Positions 46,996-56,214 of a DNA stretch of 64,000 bases are shown here, one piece after another. The DNA comes from Candidatus Thiodiazotropha sp. (GTDB taxonomy: Bacteria > Pseudomonadota > Gammaproteobacteria > Chromatiales > Chromatiaceae). Both the position numbers and the translations under genes were made by a program. The notes beneath the pieces were generated by a model. The model did not search any database and was not told where the DNA came from. It worked only from the letters and a program-made list of their open reading frames with translations. Positions within the stretch are counted from its first letter, which is position 1. The number at the start of each line of letters is the position of its first letter. The stretch is from NCBI GenBank assembly GCA_023838465.1, contig JAIVEQ010000011.1, positions 20,876 to 84,875 of the forward strand, in the 5' to 3' direction.

Positions 46996-47924
46996 TGGGG
47001 GATTTTCTCATATCGCGACTGTTGAGTGCTCTGGTTGTGATATTGGGGACTGTTTGTCTGGTTTTTATGCTGATCCATCTGGTGCCTGGTGATCCAGTGG
47101 ATGTCATGCTCGGGGAATCGGCAAGACCGAGCGATCGGCAGGCACTGCGTGTCAGTCTGGGACTCGACCAATCGATAGCCATTCAATTGAGCCACTACCT
47201 GAAGGGTATCGCAGTACTCGATCTGGGGACCTCTTTACACACAAAACAACCCGTTACTGAGCTGTTGGCCAGCCGTATTCCAGCAACCTTGCAACTCGCT
47301 TTTGCGGCACTCTTTTGTGCCCTGTCAATTGCCATTCCACTGGGTATTTTAGCGGCTGTGAATCGCAGTGGATCATGGGATTGGGGCGCGATGGGGTTCT
47401 CTATGCTGGGTGTATCTATCCCCAATTTTTGGCTGGGGCCGATGTTGATCCTCTGCTTCTCTCTCTGGCTTGGTTGGACCCCGGTCAGTGGCAGGGAGGG
47501 ACTCAGTAGTTTGATATTGCCTGCTGTGACATTGGGGTCGTCCTTTGCCGCCATCCTGGCGCGCATGGTCCGTAGCAGTCTACTGGAGGTAATGGGAGAG
47601 GATTTTGTACGCACGGCAAGAGCCAAGGGGTTGGATGAATCACGGGTTATCTGGCATCACGCAATGCGAAATGCCTGGTTGCCAGTGATTACCCTGCTTG
47701 GCCTGCAACTTGGCGCATTATTGGGTGGGGCTATCGTCACCGAGGTGGTATTCGACTGGCCGGGAATTGGATCGCTGATGATCGAATCCATCCAGAAACG
47801 GGACTATCCGGTGGTACAGGGTTGTGTATTGTTTATCAGCCTCTCCTATGTTTTGGTCAATACGTTGACTGATATAGTCTATGGTCTGATTGATCCACGC
47901 ATCAGTGACGGAACCGATAGATGA
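46995..47924 (+). CDS. Peptide ABC transporter permease, DppB/OppB type
   Basis: A 309-residue inner-membrane protein with six expected membrane segments. It begins with the type RLLSALVVILGTVCLVFML, has HLVPGDPVDVML, and shows the EAA coupling loop region VRTARAKGLDESRVIWHHAMRNA. It starts at ATG 46995, overlapping the L,D-transpeptidase stop. It pairs with the next gene. No ATP-binding subunit is in this operon. Confidence 0.93.
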   Translation: MGDFLISRLLSALVVILGTVCLVFMLIHLVPGDPVDVMLGESARPSDRQALRVSLGLDQSIAIQLSHYLKGIAVLDLGTSLHTKQPVTELLASRIPATLQLAFAALFCALSIAIPLGILAAVNRSGSWDWGAMGFSMLGVSIPNFWLGPMLILCFSLWLGWTPVSGREGLSSLILPAVTLGSSFAAILARMVRSSLLEVMGEDFVRTARAKGLDESRVIWHHAMRNAWLPVITLLGLQLGALLGGAIVTEVVFDWPGIGSLMIESIQKRDYPVVQGCVLFISLSYVLVNTLTDIVYGLIDPRISDGTDR

Positions 47925-48715
47925 TCCGTCGCTGGTTTCCAATCATCGTGCTTGTGCTCTGGACCATAGCCGCTGTTACCGGTACCTGGTTCAGTGAATC
48001 GGGTAATTTTATCGCTCTCGATAAGATTCTGCATCCTCCCGGTCTATCCAGCCTGCTGGGTTATGACGATTTAGGTCGTGCGATTCTCCCACGACTTCTG
48101 TCAGGGGCGCAGACTTCGTTTCTCGTTTCGGTAGGGGTGGTCACTCTCTCAGCTATTTCCGGCACCCTGCTTGGTCTGCTGGCGGGTTTTCAGGGAGGAT
48201 GGTTTGATCTGTTACTGACTAGGGTGATCGATATTTTTCTCGCCTTCCCCGGTATTCTGCTGGCTATAGCATTGGCTGGTGTGATGGGGCCAGGCATCGA
48301 TAATTTGATTATTGCTCTCTCAGTAGTGGGCTGGGTAGGTTATGCTCGTCTTACCCGCGGCCAGGTACTATCACTCAGGCAACGTGATCACGTTACCGCT
48401 GCAATCGCCTTGGGAAGCTCCCACTGGTTTACCCTTACACGACATCTGTTGCCATTGTTGCTGGCCCCCTTGATCGTGGAAGTCACCTTTAGTATGGCAG
48501 GGATGGTCATCGCCGAGGCCGGGCTCTCCTTTCTCGGTTTGGGTATTCAACCACCAGATGCCTCATGGGGAAGCATGATACGTGATGGTGCCAGCTATAT
48601 GTTGATGGCTCCCCATATGGTATTAGCACCGGGTATGGCCATTATGCTGGTGGTGCTGTCACTCAATTTGCTCGGCGACCGCTTACGTGATTATCTGGAT
48701 ATTCGAATCGATTAA
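47921..48715 (+). CDS. Peptide ABC transporter permease, DppC/OppC type
   Basis: A 264-residue permease overlapping its partner by 4 bases. Family features are LLGYDDLGRAILPRLLSGAQTS (in pieces at about 43-65), the EAA region YARLTRGQVLSLRQRDHVTAA and LGIQPPDASWGSMIRDG. The usual two ATPase genes do not follow; after 75 bases a gene on the other strand begins. The transporter must borrow ATPases encoded elsewhere. Confidence 0.93.
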   Translation: MIRRWFPIIVLVLWTIAAVTGTWFSESGNFIALDKILHPPGLSSLLGYDDLGRAILPRLLSGAQTSFLVSVGVVTLSAISGTLLGLLAGFQGGWFDLLLTRVIDIFLAFPGILLAIALAGVMGPGIDNLIIALSVVGWVGYARLTRGQVLSLRQRDHVTAAIALGSSHWFTLTRHLLPLLLAPLIVEVTFSMAGMVIAEAGLSFLGLGIQPPDASWGSMIRDGASYMLMAPHMVLAPGMAIMLVVLSLNLLGDRLRDYLDIRID

Positions 48716-48790
48716 TTCGTGTACTGCTTTAGCAGGGGTCGCTGTGACTTGGGCTCAGTAAGACGCTATAAACAGTGGCCCGTGGAATCT

Positions 48791-49204
48791 CTATTGAACA
48801 AAAAATGTGGTGAAGAAAAGGGCTTTTATCCCTTCCTTGCCACTCAGCTCCTGCATCAGTTTGCTAATCACGGATAAGGCCTTTTTACGCAGGGCCTCTT
48901 TACCATCCGAAGTTTTTATGTTTTTGCCATCCTGCTCAGATAGCAGTAATAGCAATGTATGGCGTATCGCCGGGCCGTGTAGATTCAGGTCTTCGAGAAA
49001 TAACTCATCATTGGTCATAAGCTGGATGTCGCAGCGTATGTATTTTCCACCGCTCGCCAGATTGGCCACCAGTGAAGGCTTGACCTGGTAGTAGTTAATG
49101 GTTGGCGGTGCTTCTTCTTCGGTTTTTTCATCTTTTTCATCCTCAGCCATTAGTGGCAGGGCTAAAAAAATAAGCATCGCAATGAGTATCTGGACTAAAC
49201 GCAT
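48791..49204 (-). CDS. FliL-like flagellar basal body-associated protein
   Basis: A 137-residue protein with a hydrophobic N-terminus that reads as a signal peptide (VQILIAMLIFLALPLMAED) and then a Glu/Lys-rich linker. The rest follows FliL: YYQVKPSLVANLASGGKYIRCDIQL, GPAIRHTLLLLLSEQ and KALFFTTFFVQ. Classical FliL has an uncut anchor; this one may be released to the periplasm. It is separate from the fli operon and monocistronic. Confidence 0.8.
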   Translation of the reverse strand: MRLVQILIAMLIFLALPLMAEDEKDEKTEEEAPPTINYYQVKPSLVANLASGGKYIRCDIQLMTNDELFLEDLNLHGPAIRHTLLLLLSEQDGKNIKTSDGKEALRKKALSVISKLMQELSGKEGIKALFFTTFFVQ

Positions 49205-49410
49205 GGCTATTACCTTGGTGAGGTAGATTGGTTTCCACTCAACCTATGTTTACGGCATACTGCCGGAAATATTAAGCAGTTGAGATACGCGAGGCGTGTT
49301 TTGGCTATCTGACAAAAGAATTCGGATATGACTAGATTTTACCCCACTTCCAGGAAAGTGATTATCCAGATAGGCCCCTTTAGTATTGATGATATTTCAG
49401 GATCAGGAAG

Positions 49411-50460
49411 ATGAGCCTGGGTCCCGTCATGCTCGATCTGGAGAAGACCTCGATCTCTGAGGATGAGGAGCGATTGTTGAGTCATCCAGCGGTTGGTGGT
49501 GTGATTCTGTTCAGTCGCAATTTTGAATCGCAAGCGCAACTCACTGCACTATGTGCAGATATCCATGCCATCAGAACCCCTCATCTCCTCATAGCAGTCG
49601 ACCATGAAGGCGGTCGTGTTCAGCGATTCAGAGAAGGTTTTACTCCACTCCCTGCCGCGGCCTGGTATGGTGATCATTACCTTAAACAACCTGATCAAGG
49701 CCTGAAGCTGGCAGAGCAGGGAGGCTGGCTGATGGCCTCAGAATTACGTGCTTGCGGTGTGGACTTCAGCTTTGCTCCAGTACTCGATCTAGGGCTGGGT
49801 ATCAGCGAAGTCATTGGGGACCGGGCGTTTTCCCAGGATGCAGAAGTCGTTGCCCGGTTGGCACAGGCTTGGATGCAGGGTTGTCATAGTGCAGGGATGG
49901 CTGTGGTCGGAAAACATTTTCCGGGTCATGGCGCTGTCGAAGCAGATTCACATCTGGTGCTGCCAGTAGATCAGCGACGCTTTGAAGACCTCGAAATGGA
50001 AGATTTACGGCCATTTGAAAGAATGATTAACGCAGGTATGGAGGCAATCATGCCGGCGCATGTCATCTATAGTCATATCGATAAGGATCTGGCTGGCTTT
50101 TCTCCATTCTGGTTGGGTAATGTACTGCGCAAGCAACTCGGTTTTCAGGGCGTCATCTTCAGCGATGACCTTAACATGGCAGCTGCGAAGGAGGCTGGAG
50201 GTCATGCAGATCGTGCTTCTGCTGCGCTCTCTGCCAGTTGCGATATGGTATTGGTTTGTAACAATCGACCCGCAGCAATTGAGGTGTTGGATCAACTAAA
50301 GGATTACAATGATCCTGCAGCTCATGTTCGATTGGTAAGAATGCATGGCCGAAAACAGAAAACCCTGCAACAGCTACATTTCGACCCACGATGGAAAAGT
50401 GCGGTTCATCGGTTGTCAGTTGCTCCGGAAGAAGCAAGCCTTGATCTTGATTTGGAATAG
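49411..50460 (+). CDS. nagZ: Beta-N-acetylhexosaminidase NagZ
   Basis: NagZ removes N-acetylglucosamine from cell-wall fragments in the cytoplasm during murein recycling. The 349-residue protein has the family 3 motif KHFPGHGAVEADSH, the nucleophile Asp in IFSDDLNMAAA, and DHEGGRVQRFREGF. No signal peptide is present. It is followed by a phosphoribosyltransferase gene 13 bases on, as in Pseudomonas relatives. Confidence 0.95.
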   Translation: MSLGPVMLDLEKTSISEDEERLLSHPAVGGVILFSRNFESQAQLTALCADIHAIRTPHLLIAVDHEGGRVQRFREGFTPLPAAAWYGDHYLKQPDQGLKLAEQGGWLMASELRACGVDFSFAPVLDLGLGISEVIGDRAFSQDAEVVARLAQAWMQGCHSAGMAVVGKHFPGHGAVEADSHLVLPVDQRRFEDLEMEDLRPFERMINAGMEAIMPAHVIYSHIDKDLAGFSPFWLGNVLRKQLGFQGVIFSDDLNMAAAKEAGGHADRASAALSASCDMVLVCNNRPAAIEVLDQLKDYNDPAAHVRLVRMHGRKQKTLQQLHFDPRWKSAVHRLSVAPEEASLDLDLE

Positions 50461-50473
50461 AAGCGTAACGTAA

Positions 50474-51025
50474 ATGAGTATCACACCACAACAGGCAGCC
50501 GAGGTATTGGCAACAGCGGATCAAATCTATTCACAAGCCGATGTGGAGCGAGCGCTTGATCGTCTGGCGATGGAGATTACCGGAAAACTCTCTGGAAAAG
50601 ATCCACTGCTGCTATGCGTGCTGAATGGCGCACTTATTCCCACAGGGCATCTATTGACACGTTTGAATTTTCCATTACGTCACGATTACATCCATGCAAC
50701 CCGATACCGGGGAGGTACCTCAGGTACCGAGCTTGAATGGATAGGTCGCCCGAGTACAGAGTTAACTGGAGAGACTGTATTAGTGGTTGATGATATCTTG
50801 GATGAGGGTGTGACACTCTCTTCCATCGTTGCAGCATGTCGAGAAGCGGGGGCAAAAGCCGTGTACAGCCTGGTGCTGGTTGAAAAGATACACAAAAGAG
50901 GAAATGGCTTTGTTGCCGATTTTGTAGGCCTGACTGTTGAAGATCGCTATGTTTTTGGATATGGCATGGACTACATGGAGTATCACAGAAATCTGCCAGG
51001 CATCTATGCAGTGCCAGCAGATTAG
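50474..51025 (+). CDS. Hypoxanthine-guanine phosphoribosyltransferase
   Basis: A 183-residue purine salvage enzyme that adds PRPP to hypoxanthine or guanine. The PRPP loop is VLVVDDILDEGVTLSSI and the preceding flexible loop region contains ATRYRGGTSG. A VLNGAL stretch near residue 45 also fits. It is adjacent to nagZ and near the methylthioinosine phosphorylase that supplies hypoxanthine. Confidence 0.92.
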   Translation: MSITPQQAAEVLATADQIYSQADVERALDRLAMEITGKLSGKDPLLLCVLNGALIPTGHLLTRLNFPLRHDYIHATRYRGGTSGTELEWIGRPSTELTGETVLVVDDILDEGVTLSSIVAACREAGAKAVYSLVLVEKIHKRGNGFVADFVGLTVEDRYVFGYGMDYMEYHRNLPGIYAVPAD

Positions 51026-51256
51026 TAATTACCCTTACAAAAAATAACGAACACAAGGGATATCCCGGGTGTGAATTGTCATAAAAAACCTAGTAATATT
51101 AGGTATCTATTGCCATTTCTCAAATAATGGTACAAGCTTGGTGAGAGTGTGCTGAACCTGCCGGAGAGTAGGCGGTGCGATATTTTTTTCTTTAAGTAGT
51201 GTTTACTTGTCTCCAGTTGATACCCAGGAGCAAGTTTTCAAGAAGGAGGGTGGAGC

Positions 51257-51697
51257 GTGAGTACATTAGAAAGCCTGAAAGGCAGTCATACTGATATGCA
51301 GGAAATTATCAGTGATCTCAGGGCTATGATGACCAAGGAGCAGTTGAGCATACGACCAAACGCCATGACAGCACACAAAATGATCTGTGATCTGGCGGAA
51401 AAGATGAAAGTACATATGTCAGAGCAGGATAGAGGTATCTACCCCGACCTGCTAACCCATCAGGACCCGAAGCTTAAGTCGATGGCATGGGGATTTCTGA
51501 ATGGTCAAAAACCAATGAGAAAGCAGTTTGAGCAGTACCACAACCAATGGCTGAAAAACTGCGATTTCAATTTCACCGATGCGTTTATCGCAGATACATT
51601 TGAGGTCTTCGACATGATCGAGGATCGCATTCAGCGTGAAGAAACAATCCTGATACCAACATTAGAAAAGTCCGGAGTTTTTGCTCGGGCAATATAA
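51257..51697 (+). CDS. Hemerythrin HHE-domain protein
   Basis: A 146-residue four-helix protein. His residues typical of the HHE fold are in GSHTDMQE, TAHKMICD and VHMSEQDRGIYP, with a further His in EQYHNQW. The last helix reads RIQREETILIP, where the usual iron-binding His is not obvious, so metal binding may differ. It starts with GTG, 7 bases after AGGAGG. A strong terminator follows. Confidence 0.75.
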   Translation: MSTLESLKGSHTDMQEIISDLRAMMTKEQLSIRPNAMTAHKMICDLAEKMKVHMSEQDRGIYPDLLTHQDPKLKSMAWGFLNGQKPMRKQFEQYHNQWLKNCDFNFTDAFIADTFEVFDMIEDRIQREETILIPTLEKSGVFARAI

Positions 51698-51727
51698 ACA
51701 TCAGGATAGATGGAGGAGAAGTATACG

Positions 51728-51755
51728 GGGGAGCCAATCAGCTCCCCTTTTTTTT
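51728..51755 (+). terminator. Rho-independent terminator after the hemerythrin-like gene
   Basis: GGGGAGC (51728-51734) pairs with GCTCCCC (51741-51747) around a CAATCA loop and is followed by eight T. Confidence 0.85.
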
Positions 51756-51962
51756 CGGTTCCATTAAACAGGGCAGTTTGCCTCATCCGGTTTGTACGAG
51801 CTATTTCCATAGTGTCGATATCCGACATAGCATCCTCTCCAAAGAAGTTCTAATATACCTCCCAGGTAATAATTCAGCGGCCCCTTTTTCTGGGATTGAT
51901 GAATAGTTACTCTCCCCCAAATCTTTGGATTCATTTTTTTACTACCCATGTGGAGGTAATCA

Positions 51963-52568
51963 GTGGGCGTACTTGTTGGCCGTGAGGCACCCGATTTCTC
52001 AGCTGCAGCTGTGCTGGGTGATGGCACTATTGTTGATGATTTTAAGTTCAAAGAGAGTACTAGTGGCAAATATGCGGTTCTGTTTTTCTATCCGCTTGAT
52101 TTTACATTTGTCTGTCCTTCTGAATTGATTGCATTTGATCATCGGCTTGAGGAATTTAAAAAACGTAATGTGGAGGTCATTGGATGTTCTGTTGACTCGC
52201 ACTACACACACAATGCATGGCGAAATACACCGATTAATGAGGGTGGAATCGGATCGGTTGGTTATGCATTAGTGGCCGATTTGAATCACGTGATCTGCAA
52301 GGCTTACGATGTTGAAACGCCTAATGGAAATGTGGCATTTCGCGGTTCCTTCTTGATCGATAAAAGCGGGATGGTGCGCCACCAGGTGGTTAATGATCTA
52401 CCCCTGGGAAGAAATATCGATGAGATGCTGCGTATGATCGATGCCTTGCAGTTCAATGAAGAACATGGCGAAGTCTGCCCCGCAGGCTGGAAAGAGGGTG
52501 ATGATGGCATGAAGAATACGCCTCAGGGGGTGGCTGACTATCTATCCGGTCATGCGGGTGATTTGTAA
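51963..52568 (+). CDS. Peroxiredoxin (2-Cys, AhpC/TSA type)
   Basis: A 201-residue thiol peroxidase. The peroxidatic Cys is in FTFVCPSELIAF and the resolving Cys in GEVCPAGWKEG, typical of the Prx1/AhpC class. The C-terminal tail has the helix with GVADYLSGH. The GTG start is preceded by TGGAGGTAA. It stands alone between two terminator-like regions. Confidence 0.94.
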   Translation: MGVLVGREAPDFSAAAVLGDGTIVDDFKFKESTSGKYAVLFFYPLDFTFVCPSELIAFDHRLEEFKKRNVEVIGCSVDSHYTHNAWRNTPINEGGIGSVGYALVADLNHVICKAYDVETPNGNVAFRGSFLIDKSGMVRHQVVNDLPLGRNIDEMLRMIDALQFNEEHGEVCPAGWKEGDDGMKNTPQGVADYLSGHAGDL

Positions 52569-52727
52569 ATCTTCCCGCTGATATGGGCTGGTGGCATATG
52601 CCAGCCTATGTCCAGTTTCATCCACTAGAGTAGGGGACTGGACTTGATCCGATGAGCCATTATTTTTATTGCCTCTCATCACACGGTACAATGCTGTGTT
52701 CATAATGCAGCGGTACAGCAAAAATAG

Positions 52728-53474
52728 ATGACAAAACTAGCCATCATAGGGGGAACGGGTCTGGATGAAATGCCAGACCTAGAGATTACTCATCGTGAAG
52801 TTTGCCATACACCTTTTGGTCAACCATCGGCTGCACTCACTCATGGCAGAATGAGTGATCGGGAGGTTGTATTTCTTCCCCGTCATGGTGCTTCGCATAT
52901 GATACCGCCACATCTTGTCAACTACCGTGCAAATCTGTGGGCGCTTCGGCATCTGGGTGTAGAGACGGTACTCGGTGTGGCAGCTGTCGGGGGCATTACA
53001 TCAGAAATGGGGCCTAGTCGGATCATAATCCCCGATCAGATTATTGATTATACATTCGGTCGTGATCATACCATCTATGATACGGACTTGAGCCACATAA
53101 CACATATCGATTTCACCCAACCTTATTGCGAAAATCTGAGACAAGAACTGATCGAGGCTGGCAGGCTTTGTGGTGTCAATCCTATCGATACGGCCACTTA
53201 TGGCGCCACCCAGGGACCCAGGCTGGAGTCAGCTGCAGAGATAGTTCGAATGGAACGGGATGGCTGTGATATTGTCGGCATGACAGGCATGCCGGAAGCG
53301 GCTTTGGCAAGAGAATTAAATCTTTGCTATGCATCCTGTTCAGTGGTCTCAAATTGGGCTGCAGGCAAAGTGGAAACATCGATCAATATGAAAGATATCG
53401 AAAAAAATCTTATCCATGGAATGGACCAGGTTAAGTCGCTGCTTGTAACACTACTTCGTTTAAGAGCGCATTAG
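52728..53474 (+). CDS. S-methyl-5'-thioinosine phosphorylase
   Basis: A 248-residue purine nucleoside phosphorylase of the MTAP family. Features are IIGGTGLDEMP at the phosphate site, FLPRHGASHMIPPHLVNYRANLWAL, and AATYGATQGPRLES-type TYGATQGPRLES. The relative in Pseudomonas aeruginosa acts on methylthioinosine and also sits near nagZ and a phosphoribosyltransferase. It would salvage the nucleoside left from polyamine synthesis. The assignment over MTA phosphorylase is by resemblance and context. Confidence 0.85.
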   Translation: MTKLAIIGGTGLDEMPDLEITHREVCHTPFGQPSAALTHGRMSDREVVFLPRHGASHMIPPHLVNYRANLWALRHLGVETVLGVAAVGGITSEMGPSRIIIPDQIIDYTFGRDHTIYDTDLSHITHIDFTQPYCENLRQELIEAGRLCGVNPIDTATYGATQGPRLESAAEIVRMERDGCDIVGMTGMPEAALARELNLCYASCSVVSNWAAGKVETSINMKDIEKNLIHGMDQVKSLLVTLLRLRAH

Positions 53475-53499
53475 ATAGGTAGTTGAAAATACCTCTCAG

Positions 53500-54189
53500 A
53501 TGACTTCTTTTACATTGAAATACCCTATAAAAACAATAAGTAAGATAACTATTATACTGTTGATTCTATTTTTAGGTCGGCAGCTTCGAGCAGACGCTTT
53601 TGAGCTTGGTATGGATTCACTGAATGCAGGCGATTTTGCAGAGGCCTTTTGTATCTGGCGACCATTGGCCATGCAGGGTCATGTGGAAGCTGCCTATCAT
53701 TTAGGCTGGCTATATGCTAATGGCAACGGATTGCGAGTCAATATATCCAAAGCTGCCTATTGGTGGAGGCAATCAGCTGATCATGGCCATAACGACGCTA
53801 TGTTCGCATTAGCCCTGGCCTATACCCATGGAGAAGGGATAAAAAAGGATTATCAGCAAGCATTGGATTGGTATCTACGAGCAGCAAAAAACGGTCATGA
53901 AGATGCTCAGGAGATCATCAAGCAGAAAATAGCTAACAGGGAGAAGGGAATTCTTCCTCGACTTAAGGTGTTATTGAAGGAGTCTTGGGTTGGTGAAAAT
54001 GTTGTTGTTTCTGGAACAAAGGTAAACTTACGTTCCAGTCCAGGTGTGGATGGCGTGATCGTCAAGCATGTCACAAACGGACACTCACTGATTGCCGTTG
54101 ATCACCAAGGTGATTGGTACAGGGTTGTCGACCCAAAAGATATGAGTTTTGCCTGGATTGCAGATTGGCTAATAGAGCTAAATCATTAA
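53500..54189 (+). CDS. Exported Sel1-repeat and SH3-domain protein
   Basis: A 229-residue protein with an N-terminal signal (TIILLILFLGRQLRADA). Two to three Sel1-type repeats follow (AAYHLGWLYANGNG; DAMFALALAYTHGEG; ALDWYLRAAKNGHEDA). The C-terminal 60 residues form an SH3_3 domain (GTKVNLRSSPGVDG, DWYRVVDP). Such proteins bind peptides or cell wall in the periplasm. No partner is evident. Confidence 0.85.
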   Translation: MTSFTLKYPIKTISKITIILLILFLGRQLRADAFELGMDSLNAGDFAEAFCIWRPLAMQGHVEAAYHLGWLYANGNGLRVNISKAAYWWRQSADHGHNDAMFALALAYTHGEGIKKDYQQALDWYLRAAKNGHEDAQEIIKQKIANREKGILPRLKVLLKESWVGENVVVSGTKVNLRSSPGVDGVIVKHVTNGHSLIAVDHQGDWYRVVDPKDMSFAWIADWLIELNH

Positions 54190-54268
54190 ATTGATAGAAA
54201 AATATTTTAGATCACTAGATTAGGGTACAATATTCCTATGATTATCTGTGTGCCAAAGGGGAGTGAAG

Positions 54269-55423
54269 ATGGCTGACGAGACAACCAATTCTGAAGACAA
54301 TGTAGAAAACAAATCAGCAGCAGAAACCACTGCTGTTAAGAAGAAGGTTGCTAAGAAGAAAGTAACCAAGAAAAAGGCTACTGCAAAGAAAAAAGTCACG
54401 ACTAAGAAAAAGGTTGTGGCAAAAAAGAAGGCTAGCCCAAAAAAGGCAGTGACAAACACGGATACAGCTAAGGCTCCACAAGGAGAGACAGAGCCTGTAG
54501 CATCAGGCGCGTCGAAAGCTGAATCTAAAGCGGCAACACCCACAGCCGTTGCGGCGGCGAGCGCTTTGGCTTCGAAGCCTAAACCAGCTGAATCAAAGCC
54601 GGTATCGATATCCGGCCAGACCAATTCATCAAATGTCAGTATTCATACAGAGATTAAAAAAGATAACACACCGGAGGAATCATCGATGTCAACTGATTCG
54701 AAAAGTAGCAGTGGCTTTTGGGTAAAAACCCTTTTCTGGCTTGTCATTATCGTACTTGCTTTTATGTACATAAGATCCTTGGCTAAAAATCCACTCACTG
54801 AATCTGCAACCAATACTACGGGTGTGCAACATGAAGAGATGACTGCATCGGGTGATTCCTCATCGGCTGCAGGTGGAGCTTCGGTTGATGAGCATGCTGT
54901 AACCACATCCACTACTGGTGAGTCGGCTGTTAAATCAACAGAAGCCGAACAAAATAGCGGCTTTGTTTCCGGTTCGAGCGTCAGCCCAGCATCAACAGCA
55001 GCGCCCATCGCTACCAGCAGTGGCACTGCCTCTTCAGATTCTCAAGAGACTTCATCTGCAGTGAGCCAGACAACGGCCTCCAGCAGTGCCGATCAGGGTC
55101 AGGCTGTAACGTCACAAAAGAGTGAGAGTACGACTACATCTGCCGCTGCATCCCAGAGCAAAGATGTACCACAGTCAATTCGCGACCTACATGCTGAGTC
55201 AGTCAGTAAAATTCTCAAGGAGTTTGATGATCTTCGCGATGCTGCCAAAGCGGAAATGGAAGCAATGCGGAATTTGATGCAGGCTGAACGTGAGCTACAG
55301 GAAGCCATGGCTGCTCCGCCCGTTCCAGTTAATCCACCAGCATGGCGTGGACGTGGGCCGGCCTATTCACCCTATGGTGCCTATCCACAGTCCCAGGGTT
55401 ACTCACCCTATAATCGACGCTGA
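54269..55423 (+). CDS. Lysine-rich membrane protein of unknown function
   Basis: From ATG 54269 the protein has 384 residues. The N-terminal third is built of Lys repeats such as KKKVAKKKVTKKKATAKKK, like histone H1/AlgP/PhaF-type tails. A Ser/Ala-rich linker, one membrane segment at about 158-176 (TLFWLVIIVLAFMYI), and a long Ser/Thr/Ala-rich part follow. A helix at about 310-345 precedes a Pro/Gly/Tyr-rich end (SPYGAYPQSQGYSPYN). I do not recognise the family. The N-terminus, if cytoplasmic, could bind DNA or polyphosphate. A strong terminator follows. Confidence 0.65.
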   Translation: MADETTNSEDNVENKSAAETTAVKKKVAKKKVTKKKATAKKKVTTKKKVVAKKKASPKKAVTNTDTAKAPQGETEPVASGASKAESKAATPTAVAAASALASKPKPAESKPVSISGQTNSSNVSIHTEIKKDNTPEESSMSTDSKSSSGFWVKTLFWLVIIVLAFMYIRSLAKNPLTESATNTTGVQHEEMTASGDSSSAAGGASVDEHAVTTSTTGESAVKSTEAEQNSGFVSGSSVSPASTAAPIATSSGTASSDSQETSSAVSQTTASSSADQGQAVTSQKSESTTTSAAASQSKDVPQSIRDLHAESVSKILKEFDDLRDAAKAEMEAMRNLMQAERELQEAMAAPPVPVNPPAWRGRGPAYSPYGAYPQSQGYSPYNRR

Positions 55424-55436
55424 GGCGTAAAAAAAA

Positions 55437-55460
55437 CGGGCACTAAGTGCCCGTTTTTTT
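55437..55460. terminator. Bidirectional terminator between the lysine-rich gene and tpx
   Basis: CGGGCAC and GTGCCCG form a 7-bp stem with a TAA loop (55437-55453), followed by TTTTTTT and preceded by a run of A. It can end transcripts from both directions. Confidence 0.85.
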
Positions 55461-55513
55461 ACTACAAACTCTTTAGGTTTACACTCTTATTTCCCATTGT
55501 GTAATCGAGATTG

Positions 55514-56014
55514 TCAGCTAAGATGGGCCAATGCTGGCTCATAATCCGGTTCTTGTACGATCTCGGGAACCAGTTGAGCATAGATTACCTTGTTATTCTC
55601 ATCCAACACGACAACCGCACGTGCACAAATTCCAGCCAACGGCCCATCGTTGATTAATACACCATAGTCTTTAGCGAAGTTGCGATTCCGCATCATTGAT
55701 AGCGAGACAACGTTCTCGATGCCCTCAGCACTGCAGAAACGTCCTTGAGCAAACGGCAAGTCGGCAGAGATAACGAGTGCTACGGAATTCGACTTATCAC
55801 CCATCGCTTGATTGAACTTGACTGTAGAAGTTGCGCATACACCTGTATCCAGGCTAGGTACGATATTCAGTAACTTCCTCTTACCTGCATAGTTGGCAAG
55901 TGAAACATCGGAGAGATCCCCTGCAGTCAGTGAGAAATCCGGTGCATCGGAACCCACAACTGGAAGATCGCCGCTGGTGTTGATTTGATTACCTTCAAGG
56001 GTGATTGTTGCCAT
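55514..56014 (-). CDS. tpx: Thiol peroxidase Tpx
   Basis: A 166-residue atypical 2-Cys peroxiredoxin. The peroxidatic Cys is in [13 protein letters not shown] and the resolving Cys in [13 protein letters not shown]. The N-terminal [14 protein letters not shown] and the C-terminal [16 protein letters not shown] match Tpx. It is monocistronic; 200 bases upstream hold its promoter region but no clear operator was seen. Confidence 0.95.
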   Translation of the reverse strand: MATITLEGNQINTSGDLPVVGSDAPDFSLTAGDLSDVSLANYAGKRKLLNIVPSLDTGVCATSTVKFNQAMGDKSNSVALVISADLPFAQGRFCSAEGIENVVSLSMMRNRNFAKDYGVLINDGPLAGICARAVVVLDENNKVIYAQLVPEIVQEPDYEPALAHLS

Positions 56015-56214
56015 ATTTCATTCCTGGTTTTGAATTGATGAAGTAAGGTTTGTGGAAAAATGCAGATTGTATTGTTATCGGGTTATTGGAAAAACCCTAA
56101 TCTGAACAACGTTTCTGTAGTTTAGATAACCTATCTAATAGCATGGACGATCCGTTCAACGGTGGATCAATCATTATTTTAAAGCAAATGAGTCTGCGAA
56201 ACAGAGGATCACCC

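Noticed and set aside
52585..52610. Possible terminator after the peroxiredoxin gene
   Set aside because: GGCTGG...CCAGCC can pair, but there is no T-run and the stem is interrupted, so I left it out of the feature list.
54320..54460. DNA tandem repeat or CRISPR-like array in the AAG-rich stretch
   Set aside because: It is the coding sequence for Lys-rich repeats in an intact frame, without regular spacers.
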